A DNA stretch of 64,000 nucleotides from Bradyrhizobium diazoefficiens (GTDB taxonomy: Bacteria; Pseudomonadota; Alphaproteobacteria; Rhizobiales; Xanthobacteraceae): positions 310,001 to 374,000 of the forward strand of contig NZ_JAFCKW010000001.1 in the NCBI RefSeq assembly GCF_018129965.1. The letters are read 5' to 3'. The notes under the pieces are model-generated. The model was given only the letters and a program-made list of their open reading frames with translations. It was not told the origin of the DNA and did no database searches. Position numbers and translations under genes: made by a program. Shown piece by piece: positions 1-8,925 of the stretch. Position 1 is the stretch's first letter. Each line of letters begins with the position of its first letter.

Positions 1-179
1 GTCAAGGCGTCGGCGATCAATGCAAGTGCGGCCGTGGCTTGCAAAAAGGCATCGCCGTCGAGGTGCGGTGGGCGTGCCGTTGTGCCGGAAACAGACACCT
101 GGTTTCCGACGCGAACAGCGCGGGAATAGCCATAGGTGTCTTCGAACGCATAGCCCGATGAGATATTTCGCCTCGTCAC
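1..179 (-). CDS. RidA/YjgF-family protein, N-terminal part (cut by window edge)
   Basis: The minus strand encodes about 59 residues beginning VTRRNISSGYAFEDTYGYSR and continuing with a stretch containing VGNQVSVSG and ALALIADAL. This is the usual N-terminus of rhizobial RidA/YjgF-like proteins, which form small trimers; characterised members deaminate reactive enamine/imine intermediates, but many are unassigned. The start is taken as GTG at 179, with AGGAG about 7 nt upstream; an adjacent in-frame GTG at 182 is equally possible. The gene runs off the left edge, so the conserved C-terminal half, including the usual arginine, cannot be inspected. Confidence 0.7.
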   Translation of the reverse strand, partial: MTRRNISSGYAFEDTYGYSRAVRVGNQVSVSGTTARPPHLDGDAFLQATAALALIADAL

Positions 180-389
180 CACGCGCTCCTGCGATCTCGC
201 ATCTATCGCTTTCGCATCGTTATCAAAGGTTCGGCACTCGTCTCACCGGGCCCAATGCGAATTGTCCGGCCTCAATGGACGTTCCAGAATTGGAACCAAT
301 GGAACCTGCGTGAGTTTGATCTGCGTTAGATCGTCACACGAGGATGGTGCCATGGAACTGCGCGATGTTGCGGAAGGCGCAACACTGAC

Positions 390-1658
390 GTGAGCGGCGG
401 CGAGGCCGCTTCCTCCGTCGCTCCTGCCAACAACACCTCTATCTTTTTTGATCGGATTGACATGTCCTCCACAATACGGCCGGGCGATCGCGCCCCTGTG
501 CTCGCGCTCCGGCAGACCCTGAAGATGGCGCGGTCGGCGCATGCCTATGTGCGCGGCAGTACCGTCCAGTTCTACGAGTGGCTCGAATCGCAAAAACGCG
601 GCACGCTGCCCGAGGGACCAGCGGTCTGGATTTGCGGCGACTGCCATGCCGGCAATCTCGGGCCCGTCGCCGGCATCGATGGCCGCATCGATATCCAGAT
701 CCGCGATCTCGATCAGACCGTGATCGGCAATCCGGCCCACGACCTTATCCGTCTCGCGCTGTCGCTGTCGACGGCCTCGCGCGGCTCCGATCTGCCCGGT
801 GTCACCACCGCGCGAATCCTCGAACAGGTCATCGAAGGCTATCAGGCGGCGCTGCGGCATGATGCGGACACGATCGAGGACGCCCCCGTGCATGTGCGGG
901 GCGTCATGAAGCAATCGCTACAACGCTCGTGGAAAGCACTCGCGAGAGAGCGGCTGGAGAACCCAAACCCGACGATACCGCTTGGCGACAAGTTCTGGCC
1001 GCTTGCCAAGACTGAGCGCGAGCAGGTCGAGCAGCTGTTTGCAACGCCTGAGCTGCGCCATCTGGCGACCTCGTTGCGATCGCGCGACGACGACTCCGCG
1101 GTCGACGTGCTGGATGCAGCCTTCTGGATGAAAGGATGCAGCTCCCTCGGGCTGCTGCGCTTTGCCGTCCTGCTGGGGATCGGCAAAGGCAGAAAGCGCG
1201 ACATCGCCCTGATGGATGTGAAGGAAGCGGTCGCCGCCGCCGCCCCGCGGTATCCCGGGGGCAAGATGCCGAAAGACAATGCCCAGCGCGTCGTCGACGG
1301 CGCCCGGCATCTCTCGCCCCATCTCGGCAACCGGATGGCGGCAGGATCGATCGGGAAGCGCTCGGTCTTCATCCGCGAGCTGCTGCCGCAGGATCTCAAG
1401 ATCGAGATCGACCGGCTGACCACCAAACAAGCCATGAAGGCCGCGAGCTTCCTCGCCGGTGTCGTCGGCAAGGCGCATGGCCGCCAGATGGACAAAGCCA
1501 CGCGCCAACGCTGGATGAAGGAGCTGGAGCGGCACCGCTCGCGATCCCTGGATGCCCCGAGTTGGCTGTGGTCGAGCGTGGTCGCGCTGATCGGCAAGCA
1601 CGAGGTGGCCTACCTCGAACATTGCCGCAAATATGCGAGCCAATTTGCTACGGCTTGA
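390..1658 (+). CDS. DUF2252 family protein
   Basis: This 422-residue protein belongs to the DUF2252 family, whose fold recalls aminoglycoside/choline kinase-like proteins but whose function is not established. Visible family signatures are VWICGDCHAGNLGP (about residues 80-93) and RDLDQTVIGNPAHDLIRLAL (about 105-124), which look like a kinase-like catalytic loop and metal-binding segment. No signal peptide is seen, so it is probably cytoplasmic. The annotated start is GTG with a poor ribosome site; an internal ATG (MSSTIRPGD, residue 25) is an alternative. A 13-codon ORF (352-393) with a better ribosome site ends in a TGA overlapping the GTG, so translation may be coupled. Confidence 0.85.
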   Translation: MSGGEAASSVAPANNTSIFFDRIDMSSTIRPGDRAPVLALRQTLKMARSAHAYVRGSTVQFYEWLESQKRGTLPEGPAVWICGDCHAGNLGPVAGIDGRIDIQIRDLDQTVIGNPAHDLIRLALSLSTASRGSDLPGVTTARILEQVIEGYQAALRHDADTIEDAPVHVRGVMKQSLQRSWKALARERLENPNPTIPLGDKFWPLAKTEREQVEQLFATPELRHLATSLRSRDDDSAVDVLDAAFWMKGCSSLGLLRFAVLLGIGKGRKRDIALMDVKEAVAAAAPRYPGGKMPKDNAQRVVDGARHLSPHLGNRMAAGSIGKRSVFIRELLPQDLKIEIDRLTTKQAMKAASFLAGVVGKAHGRQMDKATRQRWMKELERHRSRSLDAPSWLWSSVVALIGKHEVAYLEHCRKYASQFATA

Positions 1659-1705
1659 TCTGCGCGAAGCCATGCACTTGCCGCCCTCAGGGAAACCCTA
1701 GGGGC

Positions 1706-1951
1706 TCAATCGCCGCACATGAAATCCAGGATCATGACGGACGGATCCGGCTTTCGCGATCCTGATCGGGGCGTCGGGCGGGACCGCTCTGCGGACGTCC
1801 CGACCCGTTTGAACTCGACGGCCTGCCAGCAGTGCCACTGGGCGAGAACATGTCCGCAGCCACATTGAAACTGGCCAGCCGTGCAGGCGCTCGCCATACG
1901 CACGGAGCGTTCATAGACAGCAGCACATGCAGGACATTCGACGAGGCCCAT
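1706..1951 (-). CDS. small zinc-ribbon-like hypothetical protein
   Basis: The predicted 81-residue protein starts MGLVECPACAAVYERSVR and has a second cysteine pair in QCGCGHVLAQW, giving a CPxC...CxC arrangement typical of a small zinc ribbon. No catalytic motif is visible. The C-terminal 30 residues are low-complexity and basic. No clear ribosome site precedes the ATG, and the same DNA is open in another minus-strand frame, so the exact limits are uncertain. The four ordered cysteines are the reason for calling it real. Confidence 0.55.
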   Translation of the reverse strand: MGLVECPACAAVYERSVRMASACTAGQFQCGCGHVLAQWHCWQAVEFKRVGTSAERSRPTPRSGSRKPDPSVMILDFMCGD

Positions 1952-2038
1952 GCCGAGATCATAACCGTGATTCTCTGGGCTTCGACAGCAACGAGATACC
2001 AGCCGCCGGGAAAAAGCGGCAAACCCTTCCCGGCGCAG

Positions 2039-2272
2039 CTACCTGAAATATCCCAGCACGAGGTCGGTATCCGAACTGCCGGCGACGGTGCCGTTCAGCT
2101 CGGCATCGATGACGCGGCGGCAGGCTTCGATCGCGGCATGGTCGCCGAGATCGTTGGCGGCTTCCAGCACCAGCCAGGCGGCGTCGACCGTGGCCTTCTC
2201 CGGACCCGACCCGCCGGTCTCGGCGGTGAGGCTTTTGGTCTTGCGAACCGCGGTGCCGAATTGAGGCAACAT
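2039..2272 (-). CDS. conserved hypothetical protein, 77 aa
   Basis: Short acidic, mostly helical protein (MLPQFGTAVRKTKSL... ending VLGYFR) with no recognised domain. A good ribosome site (GGGGAG) lies 8 nt upstream of the ATG. It is the next gene after the DUF2336 gene on the same strand, with a gap of only 34 bp, so it may be the last gene of that transcription unit. Function unknown. Confidence 0.6.
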   Translation of the reverse strand: MLPQFGTAVRKTKSLTAETGGSGPEKATVDAAWLVLEAANDLGDHAAIEACRRVIDAELNGTVAGSSDTDLVLGYFR

Positions 2273-2306
2273 GACAGATACTCCCCTTCGAATTCCGGGA
2301 TGATGC

Positions 2307-3425
2307 TCAGTGCACTTGTTGGAGCTCGGGCTGACGGCCCGCGTCGGCCGCCGCGGTCTTGCGCGACTGGTAGAATTTCAAGACGCTGCGCGAGGTCTCG
2401 GTCTTGAGCCGCCCGAACGCGCGCTCGTTGTCGTGAAGCTCGCGCGCCGTAATCAGATGATCCTTGGCGCCGAGGAACAGCAGCGACATCGTCGTATCCC
2501 AGGAGAAGTCGAGCGCCTTGCACAGCACCAGGATCATCTCGCGGTTGCGGTCCATCATCGCCCGCTCGATCACGTCGACAGGCAGCGACGACAACAGCGA
2601 CAGGCCGATCTGCACCTCGTCGAAACGGTGCTGGCGCGCATAGTTCGAGATCGAGTCCTGGTTGAGGTTGCCCTGGCGATACTGCGTCGTCACCACGCGC
2701 TTGGCGACGAAGTAGCTGCGCGAGGACGGACCGAACTTGGATTGCAGGTCGCCGGTGACCTCGGTCACCGAGCTCTGGATCTGCGACATCATCTCTGGAC
2801 GCTCGCTCTCGAGCCGGCGCCGGACGTCTTCAGAGGCCTTCGAGATCAGCTGCTGGAAGATGTGGCGCGGCACGTCCTTGCGCAGGCCGAGTTGCTCGGC
2901 AAGGATCGAATCGCCCTCGGCACGTCTGACCATGTGCAGCAGGCCCGAGCCCGAAAAGCGTGCGCCCTCGTTTCTGGCGACGGAGGTCACGACCTCCTGG
3001 TCGCCACGCTTGACCAGCACGTCGGTGACGGCCTCGCCGATCGACTTGCGCTGGGAAATCGCCAGGAGATGCGACTGGCCCTTGGTCATGGCGCTCTCGA
3101 CCAGCATCTTCTCGTCGATCCGGCTGGAGTCGCGCAGCACGGGACCTGCGACCGCGATCTCGTCGTCGAGGGCGAGATTGGCGATGACGTTGAGCGGGGC
3201 ATGATCGCAACCCGCCATCAGTTCGGAGAGCTGCGCCCGTGCGGCAACCTCGATCTCATCGGCGAGACGCCCGATGACCTCGCCGAACGTGCTGATCTCG
3301 CTCTCGCTGTAGCGGCCTGTGATCAGGATGTCGGTCGCATGCCACAACGCCTTCGCCCGGCTTTCGTCGGAGCCGCGCGCGATGGCGTCGTCCAGATCCT
3401 GTAGAAGCGAGTTCGCTCCGCTCAT
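2307..3425 (-). CDS. DUF2336 domain-containing protein
   Basis: About 372 residues from the chosen ATG (MSGANSLLQDLDD). DUF2336 proteins are alphaproteobacterial helical-repeat proteins of unknown biochemical role. The sequence is a string of amphipathic helices with no signal peptide, and segments such as KGQSHLLAISQRKSIGEAV and ISQR..VTDVLVKRGDQEVV are typical of the domain (roughly residues 90-300). The reading frame continues 31 codons further upstream, but the internal ATG at 3425 has GGGGTG at good spacing and begins the conserved part. It is followed closely by the 77-aa gene on the same strand. Confidence 0.8.
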   Translation of the reverse strand: MSGANSLLQDLDDAIARGSDESRAKALWHATDILITGRYSESEISTFGEVIGRLADEIEVAARAQLSELMAGCDHAPLNVIANLALDDEIAVAGPVLRDSSRIDEKMLVESAMTKGQSHLLAISQRKSIGEAVTDVLVKRGDQEVVTSVARNEGARFSGSGLLHMVRRAEGDSILAEQLGLRKDVPRHIFQQLISKASEDVRRRLESERPEMMSQIQSSVTEVTGDLQSKFGPSSRSYFVAKRVVTTQYRQGNLNQDSISNYARQHRFDEVQIGLSLLSSLPVDVIERAMMDRNREMILVLCKALDFSWDTTMSLLFLGAKDHLITARELHDNERAFGRLKTETSRSVLKFYQSRKTAAADAGRQPELQQVH

Positions 3426-3679
3426 GTCGATCACCCCAGTCCTTCCAGTTCTTGGCGAGCCATCCTGCTTGTGCTGGCAGGACGCCGAATTCCTCTGGGA
3501 CCAAAGACTAGGGAACAAACGCTGGATTCCAGTAAAACCGGCAGCTCAGTTTTGCCGGGCAAAAATCGTTCAAATGCGAAGTACGGGATTTACTGGTTGG
3601 CGACGAGGAGGCAGCTGCACGGCAGGTGTGCTCCCTCTCCCGCCTGCCGACGAAGCTTAGGGCACTGATGTCTCTCCGC

Positions 3680-3765
3680 CGTCATGGCCGGGCTTGTCCC
3701 GGCCATCCACGCCCCTCCGCACGCCACGAAGAACGTGGATGCCCGGGACAAGCCCGGGCATGACG
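3680..3765. repeat. interspersed palindromic repeat (family with CCGGGACAAGCCCGG core)
   Basis: An 86-bp inverted repeat with arms CGTCATGGCCGGGCTTGTCC and a matching right arm ending GGGCATGACG. Each arm is itself a palindrome (GGCCGGGCTTGTCCCGGCC; GCCCGGGACAAGCCCGGGC), so the RNA would fold as several hairpins. It ends 11 bp from the stop codon of the AsmA gene and may act as its terminator. This family is common between genes in Bradyrhizobium chromosomes (established knowledge); the terminator role is inference. Confidence 0.8.
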
Positions 3766-3775
3766 AACTCGGCCG

Positions 3776-6700
3776 TCACGGATTCGACGGTGTCAGCACC
3801 AGCGGCGACTTCGGCTTGGGCCTAGCAGGCGGCGGGCCGGGCGCTGGCCGGACCTCGATCGGCGGCGGCAACGGCGCGACCTGCTGGCTCGCAAGCGGCG
3901 GGCTCGTGATGGAAGGGCTTGGCGCAGCGGCGGCGGCTTGCGGCGCCTTCGGTGTCGGCGCGACCTTTGGCTTCGGCGGCGACGCGCGGCGCGGATCGCG
4001 GCCGGGCAACGGCACGTCGGTCAGCGGCGGCTCCGGCGCGGGGTCCGGCGAGACCAGAGCCGGGAGTGCGGCGGTCGCCGGCGGCGGCTCGCCGCGCTCG
4101 ATCGCATCCAGCCGGCGCGTCTCGCGATCGATGGTCCGCACCGCAAGCCATGACGACAACGGCGCCAGATCGACGGTGCGGCTCAGCCGGTCGGGAGGAC
4201 CTGCCGCGAACAGCTGGATCTCCGGCGGGGCGCCGGAGAGCCCGGTCATGATCGGCGTCAGGCTGGCCCGGATGTCGGCCTGGTCGGCGGGAATGTCGTA
4301 GCCGCCGGAGATGATGGCGCGGGCGTTCTTCGCCTCGAGCGGCGTCGCGCCGACGCGCAGGCGTCCGTCGCGGATCGTGAACGGTATCTGTGCCGAAGCG
4401 ACCGCGATCGGCGCAGCGGCAAGCGCGGGCTCGACCAGTTGCCGCAGCCGGTTGTCGTCGGCGACCTGGCCGCCGTCGCTGGCGCGGATGGCGATCTCGA
4501 AGGCGCGCGGATTGAGGCCGGCGATCTCGGCGGACTCCAGCGTCACCGTGCCGTTGCCGGCGAGCGCACCGGTCAGGGCCGCAACGCTGCGGCCCTGGCT
4601 CGTCAACGCCATCTGGAGCGAGGCGCGTCCCTTGGATAGTGCGAGGTCGCGGTATCGCAGCGCCGTCACATCCACATTGCCGAGATCGAGGCGCGCAGTG
4701 AGGGTCAGACCGTTGGCGCCAGTCCTGGCGTCGAGGCTCGCCGACATCTCGCCGCCGCCGAGGCCGCCCTTGAGCGCATCGAGCGCGAGCGACTGGCCGT
4801 CGCTCCGGATCGTGCCGCCGAGGGGACGCAGCTCGATGCCGCCGGGCAAGCTGCCCTGAAGCGCCTGGAAGGCGACGCGACCGCGCCAGCCGCCGATAAG
4901 CCCGGCGCTCAGCGGCTCGCCGGCATCATGTCCGGCGGCGCCGATCGCCATCGCAAGCGCCGGCATCAGGTCGAGGGAGTCGAGGCCGATTTCGCCGTCG
5001 ACGCTCTTCTCCCGATCCAGCGTCACCGACAGATGCCCGCGCAGATGCGAGCCGGCCGCGCTGCTGTCGAGATCATCGAAGGTCAGGCGGTTGCCCGACA
5101 GTCCGACACGAGAAGACAGGCTGACGTTCTGAGTGGCTTTATCGGCCGGGCTGGTGCCGAACAGCGGCGCCAGATTGGCGTTGCGCACGCGCAGATTCAC
5201 GCTGGCCTTCGGCTCCGTCGCGGACAGATCGACGCTGCCTTGAGCATCCGCGTCCAGACCGCCGCCATCGAGCTTGGCCGTCAATTGCAGCGGCCGGCGC
5301 CAGGCGCCGGTCAGCTTGGCTTCGACCTGCGAGGCGTCCTCGCCTGCGGCCGCCACGCGATCGAGCCCGAGCAGCGCCAGCAACGCACTGGCCTGCAGCG
5401 TCGAGGCTTTCGACTCCAGCGTGAAATCGCTGTCGCGCAAGCGATCGATATCGATGCCATTGACGCTCGCAGCGGGCGTCTGCGCGACCAGCGTCGCAGC
5501 GGCCTTGATCTGCGGCGCGTCGAGGTCGAAAACGACGCGGGCATCGCTGCGATCGGCATGCTCTGCGTTCTTGTCGAGACTGAGATCCAGCTTCAAACGC
5601 GTGGCGCCGGGCAGCGAGGGGAGCGCATCGAAGCGTGCGCGCACTACAGGCGCAAACGGCTCGATCAACGCGGTGAGCTCGCGCAGCGAATTGGCGGAGG
5701 ATTTCAGCGCGAGCTTGCCGGTGGCATTGGTGCGATCGAAGCTGCCGCTCGCCTCGGTGGTCACGCCGCTCGCCTGGCCGAAGCGCAACTGCTCCAGCGA
5801 CAGCGCTGCCGGCCCGTAGCCGAGCTTTGCGGAGAATGGCCGCAGCTCCTGGCTCGCTGAGATCGCGCGGCCGACATCGAGCGACAATTTGGCTTCTTCC
5901 GGCCACTCGCCTTGCGGCCCGCCGAGGGCGCGGACAAAGCTCGCGGCAGCATCGAGATCGAGACGGTCGGCCTTGAGCTCGGCGTCGATCCGCGAGCCCC
6001 TGCTCGCGCCGGTCTGGACGAAGGAGATGCGGCCCTCGACGGTGCCGCCGTCGATGTCGGCCTTCATCCTGTCGATGGCGAAATGGTTGGCGGCGATCGT
6101 CACGTCGCCGGCCAGCCGCAGCGGCCGTGTGCTGCGCCGGACGACTTCGCTGCGGCCCTGCAGCCACGCCACCAGCGTATCGGGATCGGACGATTCCACG
6201 CCGAGACGGCCGCTGAAACTGTCGGCGCCGGGCGTGGCGCCATTGAGCGACAGCTGCGTCATGCCGGGCGCGCGCAACTCGAGGCGCTGGAAGGTCCACG
6301 ACCGTCCGTCGGTCTGAATCTCCGTCGTGATGTTCTGGAGCGGACGGCCTCCGAGCATGATCTGGTCCGAGTTGAATTCGATCTGCGCCGGGATCGGCGC
6401 CTGCGGAATCGCGGCGAGACCCGCGCGCAAGCTCGGCAGGACGCGGAGCGGCTCGGCATCATCCTTGCCGGCGAGCTTGTCGGCATCGACCTGGCGCGCC
6501 GACAGCACCGCGCGCAGCAGCGGCGAGGCCCCGAACCTGAGATCGCCGACGCCGCCGACTTTCAACGCATTGTCATCGGCGCCGAAGCTGGCATCGACCT
6601 GCTCGAACCTGGCGCCGGCCGGATCGGCCTTGAGCTTGGTCGTGAGCTTCCACGGCGTAGGCCCCGCCTTGCCCTTCTTCGGCGCGGGCACGGCGAGCGT

Positions 6701-7411
6701 CAGCGCGCCGTCGAATTTCGGCAGGCGGTTGTCGAAGGCGAGCACGCCTTCGAGATCGGCGAGGATGGCGCGCTCGCCGGGATCGATGTTGAGGTGGAAA
6801 CGGGTGGCGCTGCCGTCGGCGCTCGGGCCCGAGGAGACGCGGAACGGATAGCGCACTCCGGCGGCGGTGAAACGGCCGTCGCCGCGCACCGATCCCGCGA
6901 GCGAGCGCACGTCGCCGGAAAAGGCGATGTCGGTGAGCTCCAGCGTCGAGCGGCTGGCGGCGTCATGAAAGGCGATGCGGCCGTTGAGGTTGACGCGCTC
7001 GATCGCCAGCGAGGCGAGATTGAAGGTGCCGCTCGCGGTGGAGGGCAGATCGACCCGCCCCTTGGCATCGAGGCCGAAATCGACGGCCATGCCGTTGACA
7101 GTCAGTTCCGTGGCGCGCCATTCGCCGCGCATCAGGGAAGAGAGACTGAACTCGACGTCGAGCTTGTCGGCGCGCAGGCGGCCGAGGTCGTTGTTGCCCC
7201 CGAAGGTGACCGAGCGCAGCCGCAAGGTCGGCGCCGGCAGCAGCCGCGCGTCCAGCTCACCCGACACCCGCACCGGCAAGCCGATGATACGGCCGGCCTC
7301 CGCCTCGAACTGGGGCCTGAACTGGTTCCAGTCGATGAAGTAAGGCCCGATCAGCGCGGCGAGCAGCGCTAAGATGAAGGCAATCGCCAATCCGAGCAGC
7401 GTCGTCTGCAC
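3776..7411 (-). CDS. AsmA family protein
   Basis: A 1,211-residue AsmA-like protein: one N-terminal membrane anchor (LLGLAIAFILALLAALIG), then IDWNQFRPQFEAEAGRIIGL, the usual start of the AsmA domain, followed by a very long periplasmic beta-rich region and a Pro-rich tail (about residues 1100-1211). Members of the wider AsmA/YhdP/TamB group are thought to bridge the envelope and influence phospholipid transport and outer-membrane assembly. I choose GTG at 7411 because GGGGAG lies at ideal spacing; the frame extends six codons further to a TTG. No partner genes lie nearby, and the interspersed repeat just downstream probably ends transcription. Confidence 0.85.
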   Translation of the reverse strand: MQTTLLGLAIAFILALLAALIGPYFIDWNQFRPQFEAEAGRIIGLPVRVSGELDARLLPAPTLRLRSVTFGGNNDLGRLRADKLDVEFSLSSLMRGEWRATELTVNGMAVDFGLDAKGRVDLPSTASGTFNLASLAIERVNLNGRIAFHDAASRSTLELTDIAFSGDVRSLAGSVRGDGRFTAAGVRYPFRVSSGPSADGSATRFHLNIDPGERAILADLEGVLAFDNRLPKFDGALTLAVPAPKKGKAGPTPWKLTTKLKADPAGARFEQVDASFGADDNALKVGGVGDLRFGASPLLRAVLSARQVDADKLAGKDDAEPLRVLPSLRAGLAAIPQAPIPAQIEFNSDQIMLGGRPLQNITTEIQTDGRSWTFQRLELRAPGMTQLSLNGATPGADSFSGRLGVESSDPDTLVAWLQGRSEVVRRSTRPLRLAGDVTIAANHFAIDRMKADIDGGTVEGRISFVQTGASRGSRIDAELKADRLDLDAAASFVRALGGPQGEWPEEAKLSLDVGRAISASQELRPFSAKLGYGPAALSLEQLRFGQASGVTTEASGSFDRTNATGKLALKSSANSLRELTALIEPFAPVVRARFDALPSLPGATRLKLDLSLDKNAEHADRSDARVVFDLDAPQIKAAATLVAQTPAASVNGIDIDRLRDSDFTLESKASTLQASALLALLGLDRVAAAGEDASQVEAKLTGAWRRPLQLTAKLDGGGLDADAQGSVDLSATEPKASVNLRVRNANLAPLFGTSPADKATQNVSLSSRVGLSGNRLTFDDLDSSAAGSHLRGHLSVTLDREKSVDGEIGLDSLDLMPALAMAIGAAGHDAGEPLSAGLIGGWRGRVAFQALQGSLPGGIELRPLGGTIRSDGQSLALDALKGGLGGGEMSASLDARTGANGLTLTARLDLGNVDVTALRYRDLALSKGRASLQMALTSQGRSVAALTGALAGNGTVTLESAEIAGLNPRAFEIAIRASDGGQVADDNRLRQLVEPALAAAPIAVASAQIPFTIRDGRLRVGATPLEAKNARAIISGGYDIPADQADIRASLTPIMTGLSGAPPEIQLFAAGPPDRLSRTVDLAPLSSWLAVRTIDRETRRLDAIERGEPPPATAALPALVSPDPAPEPPLTDVPLPGRDPRRASPPKPKVAPTPKAPQAAAAAPSPSITSPPLASQQVAPLPPPIEVRPAPGPPPARPKPKSPLVLTPSNP

Positions 7412-7551
7412 GGGTCTCCCCTCGGCCAAACCGTGACCCGGGCCATACCCTGACCTGGAAGGTTTCAGGCGCGCCGGAACAGTCCCTTATATAGGGGGAA
7501 GTGTGGCGAAGTCACAGCGACTGTTGCGCGCGGAGGTTAACGCGCCCCGGC

Positions 7552-8784
7552 TCACCAGCTCGCCGGCAGGTGCTTGAGGCCGCGCAGCACGAAGGTCGGC
7601 CGCCATTGCGGGTTCTCGACGTCGTCGATGCGCAGATCGGGCAGCCTCCGCAACAGCGTGGCGATCGCGATCTCGGCCTCGATCCGCGCCAATTGGGCGC
7701 CCAGGCAGAAATGGATGCCGCCGCCGAACGACAGCGGCTTGACGTTGGGACGGGTGATATCGAGACGGTCGGGCCGGTCGGGATAGACCGCGGGGTCGCG
7801 GTTGGCCGAACCAAGCAGGCAGAGCACGGTCTCGCCCTTGGGGATTTTCTTGCCGCCGAGATCGTCGATGTCCTCGAGCGTGACGCGGCCGGTCATTTGC
7901 ACCGAGGAATCGTAGCGCAGGAACTCCTCGATCGCATTGACCATCAGCTCCGGCTTCGCCTTCAGCAGCGCGAGCTGGTCCGGATTGCGGTGGAGCGCGA
8001 GAAGGCCGTTGCCGATCAGATTGACGGTGGTCTCGTGGCCGGCGCCGAACAGCAGGATGATGTTGGCGGTCAGTTCCTCGTTGGTGAGCTTGTTGCCGTC
8101 TTCCTCGGCCTGCACCAGCTGGGTGGTGAGATCGTCGGCGGGATTGCGGCGGCGCAGCTCGAACAGCTGCTGGAAATACATCTGCGCCATCATGTTGCCG
8201 GCGTTGCCCTTGGCGATCTCCTCCGGCGAAAGGGGCACGGGATCGAGCAGGCGGCCGCCGTCGCGCGAGCTGTTGTAGAAGGTCTCGCGATGGTCTTCGG
8301 GAATGCCGAGCATGTCGCAGATGATGGTAACAGGCAGGCGGAAGGCGAAATCCTCGATCAGGTCCATGTGGCCGCGCTCGATCACGGCATCGATGGCCTG
8401 GTCGACGATCTGCTGGATGCGCGGGCGCATGTCCTCGACGCGGCGCGCCGTGAAGGCCTTCACGACGAGGCCGCGCAGGCGGGTGTGGTCGGGCGGATCG
8501 GACTGCAGCATCCAGTGGCTCATGCTGCGGAACACCGGCTCGTCCATGATCTTCTCGCCGTAGCGCCGCTTGGAGCGGTCGACGAAATCCTTGCCGAAGC
8601 GCTTGTCGCGCATCACGAGGCTGACATCGGTATGGCGGCTGGCGAGGAAATGTCCGAACGGCGTCACATGGATCGGATCGATCGCGCGCAGCCGGTCGTA
8701 ATGCGGATAGGGATCGCGGATGAAGTCGGGCGACAGCGGATTGAACAGCGGTCCAACGCCGGCAGGTTGCGCTTGCTCGTTCAT
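7552..8784 (-). CDS. cytochrome P450
   Basis: A 410-residue soluble bacterial class I P450. Visible landmarks: I-helix oxygen-activation motif LLFGAGHETT, the ExxR motif in EEFLRYDSS, and the heme loop LSFGGGIHFCLGAQLARIE with the thiolate Cys at about residue 360. It should need a ferredoxin and reductase, and none is adjacent. Substrate unknown. The ATG at 8784 (MNEQAQPAG) has a GAGG ribosome site; the frame extends 13 codons further without one. It is divergent from a TetR regulator, and a perfect palindrome in the shared 141-bp spacer suggests local repression and induction by a small molecule, perhaps the substrate. Confidence 0.95.
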   Translation of the reverse strand: MNEQAQPAGVGPLFNPLSPDFIRDPYPHYDRLRAIDPIHVTPFGHFLASRHTDVSLVMRDKRFGKDFVDRSKRRYGEKIMDEPVFRSMSHWMLQSDPPDHTRLRGLVVKAFTARRVEDMRPRIQQIVDQAIDAVIERGHMDLIEDFAFRLPVTIICDMLGIPEDHRETFYNSSRDGGRLLDPVPLSPEEIAKGNAGNMMAQMYFQQLFELRRRNPADDLTTQLVQAEEDGNKLTNEELTANIILLFGAGHETTVNLIGNGLLALHRNPDQLALLKAKPELMVNAIEEFLRYDSSVQMTGRVTLEDIDDLGGKKIPKGETVLCLLGSANRDPAVYPDRPDRLDITRPNVKPLSFGGGIHFCLGAQLARIEAEIAIATLLRRLPDLRIDDVENPQWRPTFVLRGLKHLPASW

Positions 8785-8875
8785 GGTGACCTCACATCGG
8801 TTGCCGCAGATCGGTTGCCGCATGACACGATACGCAGGCCGCCCCGGAGCCTGACGTAACCATCCCTGACATTGT

Positions 8876-8903
8876 CAACTCGATACATTGTTGTATCGAG
8901 TTG
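8876..8903. promoter_or_regulatory. 12-bp perfect inverted repeat, probable TetR operator
   Basis: CAACTCGATACA and its exact complement TGTATCGAGTTG are separated by 4 bp. The palindrome lies in the spacer between the divergent P450 and TetR genes, 22 bp before the tetR ATG, which is where a self-regulating TetR-family repressor normally binds. That it binds this TetR protein is inference. Confidence 0.75.
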
Positions 8904-8925
8904 CATTCTGCCCTAACCTGGCGCC

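Noticed and set aside
293..320. GGAAC-N18-CGTT before the DUF2252 gene as an EcfG promoter
   Set aside because: The spacer is 18 bp, whereas EcfG promoters use 16-17 bp.
5912..7372. A 486-codon open frame opposite the AsmA gene
   Set aside because: Same reason: charged low-complexity shadow of the AsmA reading frame.
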